Notes: generated from the letters alone by a model not told the origin. Shown: positions 20,978 through 30,111, numbered from the stretch's first letter. The stretch is 64,000 nt of DNA from Oscillospiraceae bacterium (GCA_022787085.1 JALFVE010000022.1:38985-102984), one strand, 5' to 3'. A program made the numbers and translations.

Positions 20978-21024
20978 ATGCAGAGACGTTCCTCGGAGCG
21001 TACTCTGCATAATTCTGTTTTTTC
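20978..21024 (+). terminator. Terminator or processing hairpin between surface proteins 2 and 3
   Basis: ATGCAGAG...CTCTGCAT hairpin (20978-21010) followed by a T-rich stretch ending TTTTTT. It could attenuate transcription into the next gene, which has no separate strong promoter. Confidence 0.65.
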
Positions 21025-21048
21025 AGAAAATGAAAGGAAGTTTTTCAA

Positions 21049-22461
21049 ATGAAAATGAAGAAAACACTGTCTGCAATTGCTGCAGCAGCTATGGCATTAA
21101 CAACCGTATCTGCCTTTACCGTAAGCACTTCGGCAATTGCTGAGGGCACAGTTATCGACTTTGAGGACGGCGACTTCTCATTTGTTTATATGAATGTAGA
21201 TGACAGCGGTGCTGACGATTCAGCTCTTTCCGTTGAGGAATTTAACGGTTCCAAGCAGCTCAAGGTAGACGTAACAACCGCTTCCAAGACTCCTAAGGTT
21301 TGGTTTGACCTTGATAAGATCACTCCCAGAGCCAATACTATCAACATCAATACTGTTGAGATGGACCTTACATTTGTACCCAAGAATTCCGAAGAAGCTA
21401 TCGGATGGATCGGCGGACAGCTTGGTTCCGCAGGCGGATTCGATATGAACGCAAAGGACAAGGGTCAGGTTAATCCCGGCTGGTCTTCAACCGATTTCCA
21501 GAACACTGATGACAATGCATATACTCCCGGTGCATCTGCAACTACTCATGTAGTTAAGAAGTATCTTCTCGGCTCATCCCATTATACCGAAGAAAGCGTT
21601 AATCCTTTTGTTGGTGTAATGACATGGGGCAATGGTGAGACCTGCGATTATACTCTTTACATCGACAATGTTGTTCTCAAGGACAAGAGCGGCAATGCTC
21701 TTCCCGTAGGCTTTGCAGCAGTTGAAGAAACTGCTGAGGAGACTGAGGCAGAGACCGAGGCACCCGTTGAGGAGACCGAGGCACCCGTTGAGGAAACTGA
21801 GGCTCCTGTCGAGGAAGCAGCAGAAGAGACTGCGGCTCCCGCTGAGGAAGCTCCCGCAGCAGCAGTTGATTATTCCGCACTTAAGGGCGATGTGATCTCC
21901 GACACAGAGGCTACCTCCGGCGGCGCATGGGGTCAGGCAATCACCCTCACAACCCTCAAGAATGAGGGCGGCGTATTCGATCCCGCAATCCTCACTCCCG
22001 ATAAGGCAGTAGTTGTTTACTATGAGGCTGAAACAGCTCCCGAGGTTGTTCTCCAGTCCTGGAGCGGCGGCGAAGGCTGGGCAAAGGTTCCTGCTAATGA
22101 GGAATACTCCACCGACGGTGTTGCAGTATTTACATATGATTATATGACCGCTATGTACCAGAGCGAAAACTTCGTTGATACTCTCGACGCATTCATCGTT
22201 GGCGATACAGGCTCCGAGCTTACCGTTTCCAAGGTTATCCTCGTTGATACAGCTTCCCTCACTGCAGGCGCTAAGGACGAGAGCGAGGTTATCGAGGACG
22301 CTGCTCCCGCTGAGGAGGTTACTGAGGCTCCCGTTGTAACAGAGGCTCCCGCTGCTGATACAACAACTCCCGTTGCTTCCACAGGCAACACCGCTGCAGC
22401 TTCCATCGCAGCTGTTATGGCTCTTGCAGGCGCAGCAGCACTCATTTCCAAGAGAAAGTAA
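21049..22461 (+). CDS. Anchored surface protein 3, two beta domains
   Basis: The 470-residue protein has a signal peptide, an N-terminal domain paralogous to that of surface protein 1 (VIDFEDGDFSFVYMN, FNGSKQLKVDVT), a stalk with repeats of EETEAPVE (about 225-275), a second beta-rich domain (about 278-415, with VVLQSWSGGEGWAKVPANE), a second short stalk, and the C-terminal anchor VASTGN - hydrophobic - SKRK. Two binding-like domains on stalks suggest a surface adhesin or glycan binder. RBS GAAAGGAAG at 21032-21040. Confidence 0.75.
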   Translation: MKMKKTLSAIAAAAMALTTVSAFTVSTSAIAEGTVIDFEDGDFSFVYMNVDDSGADDSALSVEEFNGSKQLKVDVTTASKTPKVWFDLDKITPRANTININTVEMDLTFVPKNSEEAIGWIGGQLGSAGGFDMNAKDKGQVNPGWSSTDFQNTDDNAYTPGASATTHVVKKYLLGSSHYTEESVNPFVGVMTWGNGETCDYTLYIDNVVLKDKSGNALPVGFAAVEETAEETEAETEAPVEETEAPVEETEAPVEEAAEETAAPAEEAPAAAVDYSALKGDVISDTEATSGGAWGQAITLTTLKNEGGVFDPAILTPDKAVVVYYEAETAPEVVLQSWSGGEGWAKVPANEEYSTDGVAVFTYDYMTAMYQSENFVDTLDAFIVGDTGSELTVSKVILVDTASLTAGAKDESEVIEDAAPAEEVTEAPVVTEAPAADTTTPVASTGNTAAASIAAVMALAGAAALISKRK

Positions 22462-22482
22462 TCTCTATAAAATGAATTATTC

Positions 22483-22514
22483 AAAGCCGCTTTCTTCGGA
22501 AGGCGGCTTTTTTG
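22483..22514 (+). terminator. Terminator after surface protein 3
   Basis: Stem AAAGCCGC...GCGGCTTT extended by four further pairs, then TTTTTT. Confidence 0.9.
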
Positions 22515-22570
22515 TATAATAATATGTAATTTGCAGTAGTATTGCTATGATAATTTGTTTAATATTAACA

Positions 22571-22599
22571 TTGAAATAACCATCCAATAATGATATAAT
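22571..22599 (+). promoter_or_regulatory. Promoter of surface protein 4
   Basis: TTGAAA and TATAAT are spaced 17 bp apart. Confidence 0.75.
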
Positions 22600-22649
22600 T
22601 AGACTACAAATAAAATTGGCAATAAAAAATGCCAAGGAGGAGAATTATA

Positions 22650-23429
22650 ATGAAGTTAAAGAAAATTTTAGCAGGCTTCGTAGCTGCTGCAATGGCAGTT
22701 ACAACAATGGCTGTAAGCGCATTCGCTTCTACAGTAACACTCGACAGCGAGTATGTTGGTTCTTGGAGCGCAGGTCTCTGCATTCCTAAGACTGAGCTCG
22801 AGGCTATCGGCGGAGATGTAAAAGTTACTCTCGATATTGAGACACGTAACCTTGCAAATACTGCAGATCAGTTCCTTCTTGCTCCTATGGATTACGATAA
22901 CAGCTGGACAAGAGTAACAGATCAGCTCACAAGTGATACAATGGTTGCTAAGCCTGACGGTTTTGTTGTTGTAAAGGAAGGTCAGACATCTGTTGAGTTC
23001 GTAATCACTGGTGCTACAATTGCTTCTCTCGGTGACAGCGGACTTGGTTTCCAGGTTCAGAACGTTATCGTTAAATCTGCAAACCTCGAGGCAGGTTCTC
23101 CCGAGGGCGCATACACCATCATTGAAGAGGCTGACGTAAAGGATTACTGCTTTTCACCCGCTGAGGATACAGCTGCTGAAGAGACCGAGGCTCCTGCTGA
23201 GGAAGCAGTAGAAGAGACTGAGGCTCCCGCTGAGGAAGCTGCTGAAGAAGAGACCGAGGCTCCTGCTGAGGAAGCTGTAGAGGTTACTGAGGCTGCTCCC
23301 GCTGAGACTGAGGCTCCCGCTGCTGATACAACAACAGCTCCCGCTGCTACAGGCAACACCGCTGCTGCTGCAATCGCAGTTGTAATGGTTGCTGCAGGCG
23401 CTGCTGCTCTCGTTTCCAAGAGAAAGTAA
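22650..23429 (+). CDS. Anchored surface protein 4
   Basis: The 259-residue protein starts MKLKKILAGFVAAAMAV with a signal peptide, has a beta-rich domain of about 150 residues, then a stalk of imperfect EETEAPAEEA repeats and the anchor PAATGN - hydrophobic - SKRK. ATG 22650 follows AAGGAGGAG; an in-frame ATG at 22629 precedes that Shine-Dalgarno and is rejected. It ends the tandem surface-protein array. Confidence 0.75.
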   Translation: MKLKKILAGFVAAAMAVTTMAVSAFASTVTLDSEYVGSWSAGLCIPKTELEAIGGDVKVTLDIETRNLANTADQFLLAPMDYDNSWTRVTDQLTSDTMVAKPDGFVVVKEGQTSVEFVITGATIASLGDSGLGFQVQNVIVKSANLEAGSPEGAYTIIEEADVKDYCFSPAEDTAAEETEAPAEEAVEETEAPAEEAAEEETEAPAEEAVEVTEAAPAETEAPAADTTTAPAATGNTAAAAIAVVMVAAGAAALVSKRK

Positions 23430-23450
23430 TCAGTACATAAGCAAATTACG

Positions 23451-23482
23451 GAACGCTGTGCTTTGCACGGCGTTCTTTTTTT
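23451..23482 (+). terminator. Terminator after surface protein 4
   Basis: GAACGCTGTGC / GCACGGCGTTC stem with one G-T pair, then TTTTTTT. Confidence 0.92.
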
Positions 23483-23561
23483 AAAGTATTGTAGATTTTT
23501 CGGGAAAAGTATGATATAATTAAAATAATACTATAGCAAGACACAAAAAGGAGCGGATAAA

Positions 23562-23777
23562 ATGAAAACCCGTCTTGAAGCCTTTGAGGAAATGCTTGAG
23601 GAAGTTTTGCAAAAATACAGCGATACCTCAGAGAAGCTGGATATTCTCAAAGCAGAGGGAAAAACAAAAACCGCCTCCTTTCGGGAGCTTCTTGGGGATA
23701 AGCTTACCTGCCGATATATGATATCACTCTATGAAAAACATGGGCTTATCCAAAAAAATGAATTTAAGGAGAGATAA
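23562..23777 (+). CDS. Small helical protein of unknown function
   Basis: The 71-residue protein is highly charged and predicted helical (EAFEEMLEEVLQKYSDTSEK, then a Lys/Thr-rich turn and YMISLYEKHGLIQK). The second half could form a small winged-helix-like or helix-hairpin unit. AAAAGGAG precedes ATG 23562, and TATAAT at 23514-23519 may be the -10 of its promoter. The next small gene starts 2 bp after its stop. Family not recognised. Confidence 0.6.
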   Translation: MKTRLEAFEEMLEEVLQKYSDTSEKLDILKAEGKTKTASFRELLGDKLTCRYMISLYEKHGLIQKNEFKER

Positions 23778-23779
23778 AA

Positions 23780-23923
23780 ATGGACTATATTTGCCGCCTT
23801 ATATCGCAGATACCCGCCACAGGAAACGTGGAGCAGAAAACCTATATTATTGTAATTGCGATCGCAGCCGTTCTGATAATAGGAGCAGTTATTGCAGGAA
23901 TATTCACCAAGAAAAAAAAATGA
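23780..23923 (+). CDS. 47-residue protein that is almost only a sorting signal
   Basis: The translated frame is 47 residues: a short head (MDYICRLISQ), the motif IPATGN, a membrane span (YIIVIAIAAVLIIGAVIAG) and a KKKK tail. The same [A/S/T]TGN-hydrophobic-basic end closes the four surface proteins just upstream, and IPATG fits the general (L/I)PxTG sortase motif. AAGGAGAG at 23766-23773 supports the start. It has no signal peptide ahead of the motif. It may be a membrane-retained peptide, or the leftover C terminus of a lost surface protein. Confidence 0.6.
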   Translation: MDYICRLISQIPATGNVEQKTYIIVIAIAAVLIIGAVIAGIFTKKKK

Positions 23924-24013
23924 GAAAATATTATTGCATATTATCTGAATATATGATACAATGTTATTAATAATTTCTGCAAAAAAATGCAGATAAAAAT
24001 GGAGGTTATTATT

Positions 24014-25267
24014 ATGGGACTTATCACCGCAGCAGTATCATCAGTATCAGGTTCACTTGCAGACTCCTGGAAGGAGGTCATCGAACCCGATGAAATGTCC
24101 GACAGCACCCTGCTTGTAAAGGGCGTTGCCATCAAAAAAGGCTCAAATAAACGGGGAACAGAGAACGTGGTATCAAACGGCTCCATCATCCACGTTTTCC
24201 CCAATACCCTCATGCTCCTCATGGACGGCGGCAAGATCGTGGATTACAGCGCACAGGAGGGCTACTATGAGGTAAATAATTCCTCATCACCCTCGCTTTT
24301 CAACGGTGAGCTCAAGGATACCCTCAAGGATACCTGGGAGCGCTTCAAATTCGGCGGCGCACCCTCACAGAGACAGTATGTTTATTACATAAATACCGCC
24401 GAGATCAAGGGAATCAAGTTCGGAACCCGTCAGCCTGTAAACTATTTCGACAATTTCTATAATGCAGAGCTGTTCCTCAGAGCCCACGGCTCATATTCCA
24501 TCAAGATCACCGATCCCATCAAATTCTTCACCGAATTTGCCCCCAAGGGAACCGACAGGATCGAGATAAAGGACCTGTCCGAGCAGCTTTTCAATGAGTT
24601 CATGGACGCACTCCAGTCCGCTATTAATCAGATGTCCGTTGACGGCGTGAGAATTTCCGCAATAACCTCAAAATCCAGAGAGCTTTCCAAATATATGGCT
24701 CAGACCCTTGACGCCGACTGGACAGAGCTGAGAGGAATCGAGATATGCTCCGTCGGAATCGCAAGCATATCCTATGATGACGAGTCCAAGGCTCTTATCA
24801 ATATGAGAAACAAGGGCGCAATGATGTCCGATCCTACTATCAGAGAGGGCTTTGTGCAGTCCTCCGTGGCACAGGGACTCCAGAGCGCAGGCTCCAATCC
24901 CGCAGGCGCAGGCAGCGCATTCATGGGAATGAATATGGGCATGGGCGGTGCAGGCGGATTTATGAACGCAGCGTCTCAGACCAATGCCGCTCAGATGCAG
25001 ATGCAGGCACAGCAGGCAGCAGCACAGCAGGCAGCAAATACATGGAAATGCTCCTGCGGTGCTGAGAATACAGGCAATTTCTGCAATAACTGCGGCTCGA
25101 AAAAGCCCGCACCCGCAGGGGAGTGGACCTGCTCCTGCGGCACAAAGAACACAGGCAGATTCTGCGGAAACTGCGGTGCAAAGAATCCCAACGAGGAATG
25201 GACCTGTTCCTGCGGCGCAGTGAACAAGGGCAATTTCTGCAATAACTGCGGAGCTAAGAGACAGTAA
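24014..25267 (+). CDS. SPFH-domain protein with three C-terminal zinc ribbons (YdjI-like)
   Basis: The 417-residue protein begins MGLITAAVSSVSGSLADSWK, as in YdjI-type SPFH proteins annotated as virion-core-like. The SPFH domain covers about residues 20-280, followed by a Met/Gly/Gln/Ala-rich linker and three zinc ribbons, each with the pattern W-x-C-S-C-G ... F-C-x-N-C-G. SPFH proteins form ring or cage assemblies at membranes and often partner PspA/LiaH stress proteins; no such partner is nearby. ATG 24014 follows TGGAGG at 24000-24005; an earlier in-frame ATG at 23987 is rejected. Confidence 0.83.
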   Translation: MGLITAAVSSVSGSLADSWKEVIEPDEMSDSTLLVKGVAIKKGSNKRGTENVVSNGSIIHVFPNTLMLLMDGGKIVDYSAQEGYYEVNNSSSPSLFNGELKDTLKDTWERFKFGGAPSQRQYVYYINTAEIKGIKFGTRQPVNYFDNFYNAELFLRAHGSYSIKITDPIKFFTEFAPKGTDRIEIKDLSEQLFNEFMDALQSAINQMSVDGVRISAITSKSRELSKYMAQTLDADWTELRGIEICSVGIASISYDDESKALINMRNKGAMMSDPTIREGFVQSSVAQGLQSAGSNPAGAGSAFMGMNMGMGGAGGFMNAASQTNAAQMQMQAQQAAAQQAANTWKCSCGAENTGNFCNNCGSKKPAPAGEWTCSCGTKNTGRFCGNCGAKNPNEEWTCSCGAVNKGNFCNNCGAKRQ

Positions 25268-25605
25268 GCGAGTAACGACCCTCTGAAAGAGGGTCAGATC
25301 TGCAGCGAGGTCACTTTGTTGAATAATTTGGGCGCAAGCCCGCCTGCGGTCGCTTTCCTATATTGGCAGCGTTCTATCTGCCGACTTTGTCTATAGAACG
25401 GTCAAAGATTAGTATAAGTGATCAATCTCTCCCCATACGATCGGGGAGAGATTTTTTATTTCCACCCGCATTTTAAAACTTTTTCGTACATATATCACAT
25501 ATTTTACACATTGAAGCGTTATTATATAATCACAGAAAGAAAAAAGAGCAGAAAAAGCTCAGAATAAAGAACAAAAGCTTACATATTGACGAAAGGAAGA
25601 TTTGT
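25268..25605. repeat. Intergenic repeat region with diverged copy of the dispersed element
   Basis: This gap holds a hairpin GACCCTCT / AGAGGGTC right after the SPFH gene (25277-25295); a block at 25334-25360 sharing CTGCGGTCGCTTTCCTA with the 63.9-kb element; and a block at 25386-25415 with TTTGTCTATAG and AAAGATTAGTAT in common with the 88-bp repeats, but in the opposite relative orientation. CGTTCTAT / ATAGAACG (25370-25400) forms a stem across the second block. A terminator follows at 25424. No gene is seen. Confidence 0.65.
25424..25459 (+). terminator. Terminator downstream of the repeat
   Basis: AATCTCTCCCC / GGGGAGAGATT stem followed by TTTTATT, only about 15 bp past the promoter-like end of the repeat. 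Confidence 0.85.
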
Positions 25606-26997
25606 ATGTACGAAAATAATTATAATTACATTGACGTTCCCGATGAGGGAAATGAAAAGAAAAAGGATAATAAAGTGGGCAAAACCATTGCAATGCTCCT
25701 TGCAGTTGCAGTAGTCGGCGGAGCCTCGGGCTTCGGCGGAGCATATCTTCAGAATAGCATTGCAGTAAAGGAAGAGCCTGCCGCACCTGTTTCTTCGGAA
25801 AGCACAGCAGCACCCACAGTCACCGAAAGCTCGTCCACCAATGAGCAGACGGGAAATAATGTGGTAAATACCCTTCTCAATACAAATTCCTCCGACGGAA
25901 ATCTCACCACAAAGCAGATAGTTGAAAAAGTATCGCCCTCGGTTGTGGGAGTACATTCCTCCTTCAAGACCCAGTCGGGAACCAGCTCGGGAACAGGTAC
26001 GGGAATAATTCTCAGCGACGACGGCTATATCATCACCAACGCCCACGTTGTCCAGACCGAAGTAAATGAATATGTCTCCAACAATAACCGCAATAACTAT
26101 AATCCCTTTGGCGGCAGCGGAGATATATTTGACTATTTCTTCGGAAACGGCGGCTTCGGCGGCAGCTATCAGACAAAGCTCAAGCAGGCTGACAAGGTAA
26201 CAATAGTACTCTCCACCGATGACGAGACCGAATATGAAGCCGAGATAATCGGTGCAGATGAAAACAGCGACCTTGCAGTGCTGAAAATAAACGCAGAAAA
26301 CCTTGACCTTATCCCCGCAGAATTCGGCGACTCCAATCAGCTCACCATGGGCGACAAGGCAGTTGCGATCGGATATCCCTTAGGACTTGGACTTTCCACC
26401 TCCGAAGGAATCGTTTCGGGACTTAACCGAACCCTTAATGTAGAGCTTTCGGCAGGCGGCTCAGCCTCCATGACCCTTATCCAGACAGACGCAGCCATCA
26501 ATCCCGGCAACTCGGGCGGTCCCCTTATCAACGGCAAGGGACAGGTAGTGGGGATCACATCCTCAAAGCTTGTTAACAGCTCCATCGAGGGACTTGGCTT
26601 TGCAATACCGATTTCCGACGCAATGCCCCTTATCAGCGACCTTATGAACAAGGGCTATGTAACAAACACCACTCCTCAGATCGGCATCACAGGCTCGGAT
26701 ATCAACAATGCGATCATGAGATATTATAATCTCCCCGTTGACAAGGGCGTAATGGTAGTATCCGTCAGCGAGGGCAGCGGTGCGGAAGCCGCAGGAATCA
26801 GCGCAGGCGATGTTATCATAGCCGCCGACGGCAAGGAGATCAGCTCTATGAAGGAGCTTACCGCAGCCAAAAAGGGCAAGGAGATCGGTGATACAATGGT
26901 GCTGACCATTGCAAGAGCCGACGGCAATATTGACGTAACTCTCACCCTCACAGGTGAAGAGGCTATCAAGCCCGAGGCAGAGGTATCCTCAAATTAA
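25606..26997 (+). CDS. HtrA-type membrane-anchored serine protease
   Basis: The 463-residue protein has a cytoplasmic N terminus, one membrane helix (about 26-46), a Ser/Thr-rich linker, a trypsin-like domain with catalytic H147 (YIITNAHVV), D222 (NSDLAVLKI) and S303 (NPGNSGGPL), and a C-terminal PDZ domain (about 355-450). It degrades or refolds damaged exported proteins outside the membrane. It lies in a single-gene unit with its own terminator. RBS GAAAGGAAG. An Asn-Gly-Phe-rich insert (about 158-187) sits in the protease LA-loop region. Confidence 0.92.
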   Translation: MYENNYNYIDVPDEGNEKKKDNKVGKTIAMLLAVAVVGGASGFGGAYLQNSIAVKEEPAAPVSSESTAAPTVTESSSTNEQTGNNVVNTLLNTNSSDGNLTTKQIVEKVSPSVVGVHSSFKTQSGTSSGTGTGIILSDDGYIITNAHVVQTEVNEYVSNNNRNNYNPFGGSGDIFDYFFGNGGFGGSYQTKLKQADKVTIVLSTDDETEYEAEIIGADENSDLAVLKINAENLDLIPAEFGDSNQLTMGDKAVAIGYPLGLGLSTSEGIVSGLNRTLNVELSAGGSASMTLIQTDAAINPGNSGGPLINGKGQVVGITSSKLVNSSIEGLGFAIPISDAMPLISDLMNKGYVTNTTPQIGITGSDINNAIMRYYNLPVDKGVMVVSVSEGSGAEAAGISAGDVIIAADGKEISSMKELTAAKKGKEIGDTMVLTIARADGNIDVTLTLTGEEAIKPEAEVSSN

Positions 26998-27041
26998 AAG
27001 CTTACTCATTCCATTTTCTCCTTCATCCCCCATATATCACA

Positions 27042-27072
27042 GAAAAGCCGCTCATTCCGAGCGGTTTTTCTG
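27042..27072 (+). terminator. Terminator after htrA-type gene
   Basis: AAAGCCGCTC / GAGCGGTTTT stem followed by TCTGTTTT. Confidence 0.8.
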
Positions 27073-27129
27073 TTTTGCGGATAATGCAGGGGAATATCAG
27101 TTCCGTCAGGCTTTTTTCGGAAAAATCCC

Positions 27130-27158
27130 TTGACATTAAGGCGATTTTGTTATATAAT
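27130..27158 (+). promoter_or_regulatory. Consensus promoter of greA-lysS
   Basis: Perfect TTGACA and TATAAT spaced 17 bp apart, about 50 bp before greA. Confidence 0.9.
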
Positions 27159-27208
27159 ATAAACTTAGATAATTATATCCGCAATGTTTGAAAGGATGGT
27201 AATACACA

Positions 27209-27685
27209 ATGGATAATAAGAAGATAAGAATGTCCGCAGAGGGCTATAAGGACTTAGAGCAGCAGCTTGAATATCTCAAAAACGTCCGCAGAGCAGAGGT
27301 AGCACAGAAGCTGAAGGAAGCCCGTTCCTTCGGAGACCTTTCCGAGAACGCCGAGTATGACGAGGCAAAGAACGAGCAGGCTATCCTTGAGGCAGAAATT
27401 GCCGATGTTGAAATGAAAATAAGCAACGCCGAGGTCGTAAATGATGAAGATCTCTCCACCGATGAGATAGGCGTTGGTTCATATGTAAAGCTCAAGGATC
27501 TCGAGTTTGACGAGATACTTGATATCCAGATAGTAGGCTCCACCGAAGCAGACCCCGAGAACAACAAGATCTCCGAGGATGCTCCCATCGGAATTGCCGC
27601 ACTCAAGAAAAAGGTTGGAGATATTCTTGAGGTAGAAGCTCCCATGGGCGTTATCAAAATGGAAGTCCTTGAGATCAGCAAATAA
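27209..27685 (+). CDS. greA: Transcription elongation factor GreA
   Basis: The 158-residue protein has the N-terminal coiled-coil finger (QQLEYLKNVRRAEVAQKLKE, FGDLSENAEYDEAKNEQA, with the acidic tip DLSENAEYDE) and a C-terminal FKBP-like domain. GreA enters the secondary channel of RNA polymerase and stimulates cleavage of backtracked RNA. It is followed by lysS after 119 bp, a frequent pairing in Clostridia. Confidence 0.96.
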   Translation: MDNKKIRMSAEGYKDLEQQLEYLKNVRRAEVAQKLKEARSFGDLSENAEYDEAKNEQAILEAEIADVEMKISNAEVVNDEDLSTDEIGVGSYVKLKDLEFDEILDIQIVGSTEADPENNKISEDAPIGIAALKKKVGDILEVEAPMGVIKMEVLEISK

Positions 27686-27804
27686 GCGTTGCGGCGGGGG
27701 ACACCCCGCAGATAGATTTTGAAATAAATTCATTGTAATAATTATTTTTAACCATATGATATCAATCAGCATCTAATAAAAACTAAAGCAAAGGAATGAA
27801 AAAA

Positions 27805-29388
27805 ATGGCTGAAGAACAGCTCAAGGCAAACTCCGCCCCCGCAGAGGAATCGGAGCAGACCGAGGAGGACATCCACATATTAAAGAAGGTCAGAATGGAG
27901 AAGCTTGAGAATCTCAAGGCACAGGGCAAAAATCCCTTTGAGATCACAAAGTTTGACTATAATATCAAAAATTCCGAGATAAGAAAGCAATACACAGAGC
28001 TTGAGGAACGTCTCACCGCAGAGGCAGCGGGAGACGAGGAAGCTCTCAAGGCAGCCCTTGAGGCAAACAGAATAAATGTAAAGATCGCAGGCAGAATAAT
28101 GACCTGGCGCAACATGGGCAAGGCTAACTTTATAGATGTCCGTGACAGCACCGACCGTATGCAGGTATATATCCGCATGAACGATATCGGAGAAGAAGCC
28201 TTCAAGGAGTTCAAGACATGGGATATGGGAGATATAGTTGGCGTTGAGGGCTTTGTTTTCAAGACGAGAACAGGCGAGATCACCGTTCACGCTCATAAAA
28301 TAACTCTGCTTAGCAAGTCACTGCTTCCTCTTCCCGAGAAGTGGCATGGTCTCAAGGATCAGGATGCCCGCTATCGTCAGCGCTATGTTGACCTTATCGT
28401 AAATCCCGATGTAGCCGAGACCTTCAGAAAGCGCTCCCGCATTATTGCCGCAATCAGACGTTATCTGGACGCACAGGGCTTTATCGAGGTGGAAACACCC
28501 ATGCTGGTTGCAAACGCAGGCGGCGCCTCCGCCCGTCCCTTTGAGACTCATTATAACGCTCTCAATGAGGACGTAAGGCTGAGAATTTCCCTTGAGCTTT
28601 ATCTCAAGAGGCTTATTGTCGGCGGTCTGGACAGGGTATATGAGATAGGCAGAGTATTCCGCAACGAGGGCGTTGATACAAAGCACAATCCCGAGTTTAC
28701 ACTTATGGAGCTTTATCAGGCATACACCGATTATCACGGCATGATGGACCTTGCCGAGAACCTGTACCGTCACTGCGCCGAAGAGGTATGCGGCACCACA
28801 AAGATAATGTACGGCGATGTGGAAATAGACCTTGGCAAGCCCTTTGAGCGCCTTACAATGGTGGATGCCGTTAAGAAATACTCAGGCGTGGATTTTAACG
28901 ATATCCATACTATTGAAGAAGCAAGAGCCGCTGCGGACGCTCACCATATCGAATATGAGAAGCGTCATAAAAAGGGAGATATTCTCAATCTGTTCTTTGA
29001 TGAATTTGTTGAAGAGCATCTTATCCAGCCAACCTTTATAATGGATCATCCAACAGATATTTCACCTCTTACCAAGATGAAGCCCGAAAATCCCGAATAC
29101 ACCGAGCGTTTTGAGCTTTTCATCACAGGAAGAGAAATGGCTAATGCATATTCCGAGCTTAATGACCCCGTAGATCAGCGCCGCAGATTCGAGGCTCAGG
29201 AGGAGATGAAGCGTCTCGGCGACGAGGAAGCAAACAGCATTGATGAGGATTTCCTCCGTGCTCTGGAGATCGGTATGCCTCCCACAGGCGGTATCGGCTT
29301 CGGCATAGACAGACTTGTTATGCTTCTCACCAACAGTAGCGCTATCAGAGATGTACTGCTTTTCCCCACAATGAAGTCACTGGACTGA
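27805..29388 (+). CDS. lysS: Lysyl-tRNA synthetase, class II
   Basis: The 527-residue enzyme has an OB-fold anticodon-binding domain (about 60-180) and a class II catalytic core: motif 1 around RYLDAQGFIEVETPML, motif 2 RVFRNEGVDTKHNPEFTLME, motif 3 GIGFGIDRLVMLLT. It charges tRNA-Lys. ATG 27805 is preferred over ATG 27796 because the Shine-Dalgarno AAAGGA sits at 27790-27795, directly against 27796. An acidic N-terminal extension (EESEQTEEDIH) precedes the core. Confidence 0.96.
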   Translation: MAEEQLKANSAPAEESEQTEEDIHILKKVRMEKLENLKAQGKNPFEITKFDYNIKNSEIRKQYTELEERLTAEAAGDEEALKAALEANRINVKIAGRIMTWRNMGKANFIDVRDSTDRMQVYIRMNDIGEEAFKEFKTWDMGDIVGVEGFVFKTRTGEITVHAHKITLLSKSLLPLPEKWHGLKDQDARYRQRYVDLIVNPDVAETFRKRSRIIAAIRRYLDAQGFIEVETPMLVANAGGASARPFETHYNALNEDVRLRISLELYLKRLIVGGLDRVYEIGRVFRNEGVDTKHNPEFTLMELYQAYTDYHGMMDLAENLYRHCAEEVCGTTKIMYGDVEIDLGKPFERLTMVDAVKKYSGVDFNDIHTIEEARAAADAHHIEYEKRHKKGDILNLFFDEFVEEHLIQPTFIMDHPTDISPLTKMKPENPEYTERFELFITGREMANAYSELNDPVDQRRRFEAQEEMKRLGDEEANSIDEDFLRALEIGMPPTGGIGFGIDRLVMLLTNSSAIRDVLLFPTMKSLD

Positions 29389-29404
29389 TAATAAAATAAG
29401 AATA

Positions 29405-29455
29405 AAAAAATCCCCGAAATGCAGTGTATGTGAACTGCATTTCGGGATTTTTTAT
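29405..29455. terminator. Bidirectional terminator between lysS and the Crp-like gene
   Basis: A long stem with one bulge (CCCGAAATGCAGT / ACTGCATTTCGGG) flanked by A-rich and T-rich runs on both sides; the genes are convergent. Confidence 0.9.
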
Positions 29456-30111
29456 TATAATAACACAAAATGATTCTTCTTAAAATCAATAATGCCATCA
29501 TTTTTAAGCCTGCCAAGCTCTGCCGAAAGAGCGCTTCTCTCGGAGCAGAGATAATCCGCAAGCTGCTGACGGTTAAAAGGAATGTCAAATTCCGAGGATC
29601 CGGACTTTTTAGACTGCTCCGAGAGATAGGATAACAGCTTTTCTCTGATAGTCCTTTTGGACAGATGCAGGACCTTTGCGGCAAGAGCAAGGGTCTTTTC
29701 GCCCAGCGCCGCCGCTAAATTTTCCGTAACTCTCATGTGAAAGGGACAGGCGGAAGAGCAGGAGCATAAAATTTTCCCTGCCGAAAGGAACAGGATATCA
29801 CAGTCCGCCGCCGCCGAAACATCAAAATCAATGGGCATTTCACCCATAACACCGCAAACCTCCCCGAAAATATCCGAGGGGGCACATTCGGCAATAAGGC
29901 TCACGCTTCCCCAGTGATCGGCGGATTCAATATGAATCCTGCCGCAAAGCACCAATCCAATGGCTGAGATCACATCTCCCGAGGAATATATCCTCTCTCC
30001 CTTACAATATTTTTTTCTTTTAGCCCCAAGACACGCAAGCATAGAGGATAATTCATCCTCGGAAACTCCCTTAAAGAGCCTCGATGATAAAATAATCTCG
30101 CTGTATTCCAT
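29455..30111 (-). CDS. Crp/Fnr-family transcription regulator
   Basis: The 218-residue protein has an N-terminal cyclic-nucleotide-like beta barrel (about 20-125, with GERIYSSGDVISAIGLVLCG and DIFGEV) and a C-terminal winged helix (about 145-218, FNRQQLADYLCSERSALSAE). Cysteines clustered in CSCSSACPF near residues 103-111 could sense redox or bind metal, but this is inference. Start ATG 30111 overlaps the rsmE stop (TGATG), so the two are co-translated. Ligand and targets are unknown. Confidence 0.85.
   Translation of the reverse strand: MEYSEIILSSRLFKGVSEDELSSMLACLGAKRKKYCKGERIYSSGDVISAIGLVLCGRIHIESADHWGSVSLIAECAPSDIFGEVCGVMGEMPIDFDVSAAADCDILFLSAGKILCSCSSACPFHMRVTENLAAALGEKTLALAAKVLHLSKRTIREKLLSYLSEQSKKSGSSEFDIPFNRQQLADYLCSERSALSAELGRLKNDGIIDFKKNHFVLL

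Noticed and set aside
21730..21860. Repeated GAGACCGAGGCACCC-type units as a possible CRISPR or satellite
   Set aside because: They are in-frame codons of the EETEAPVE stalk, with no spacers of constant length.
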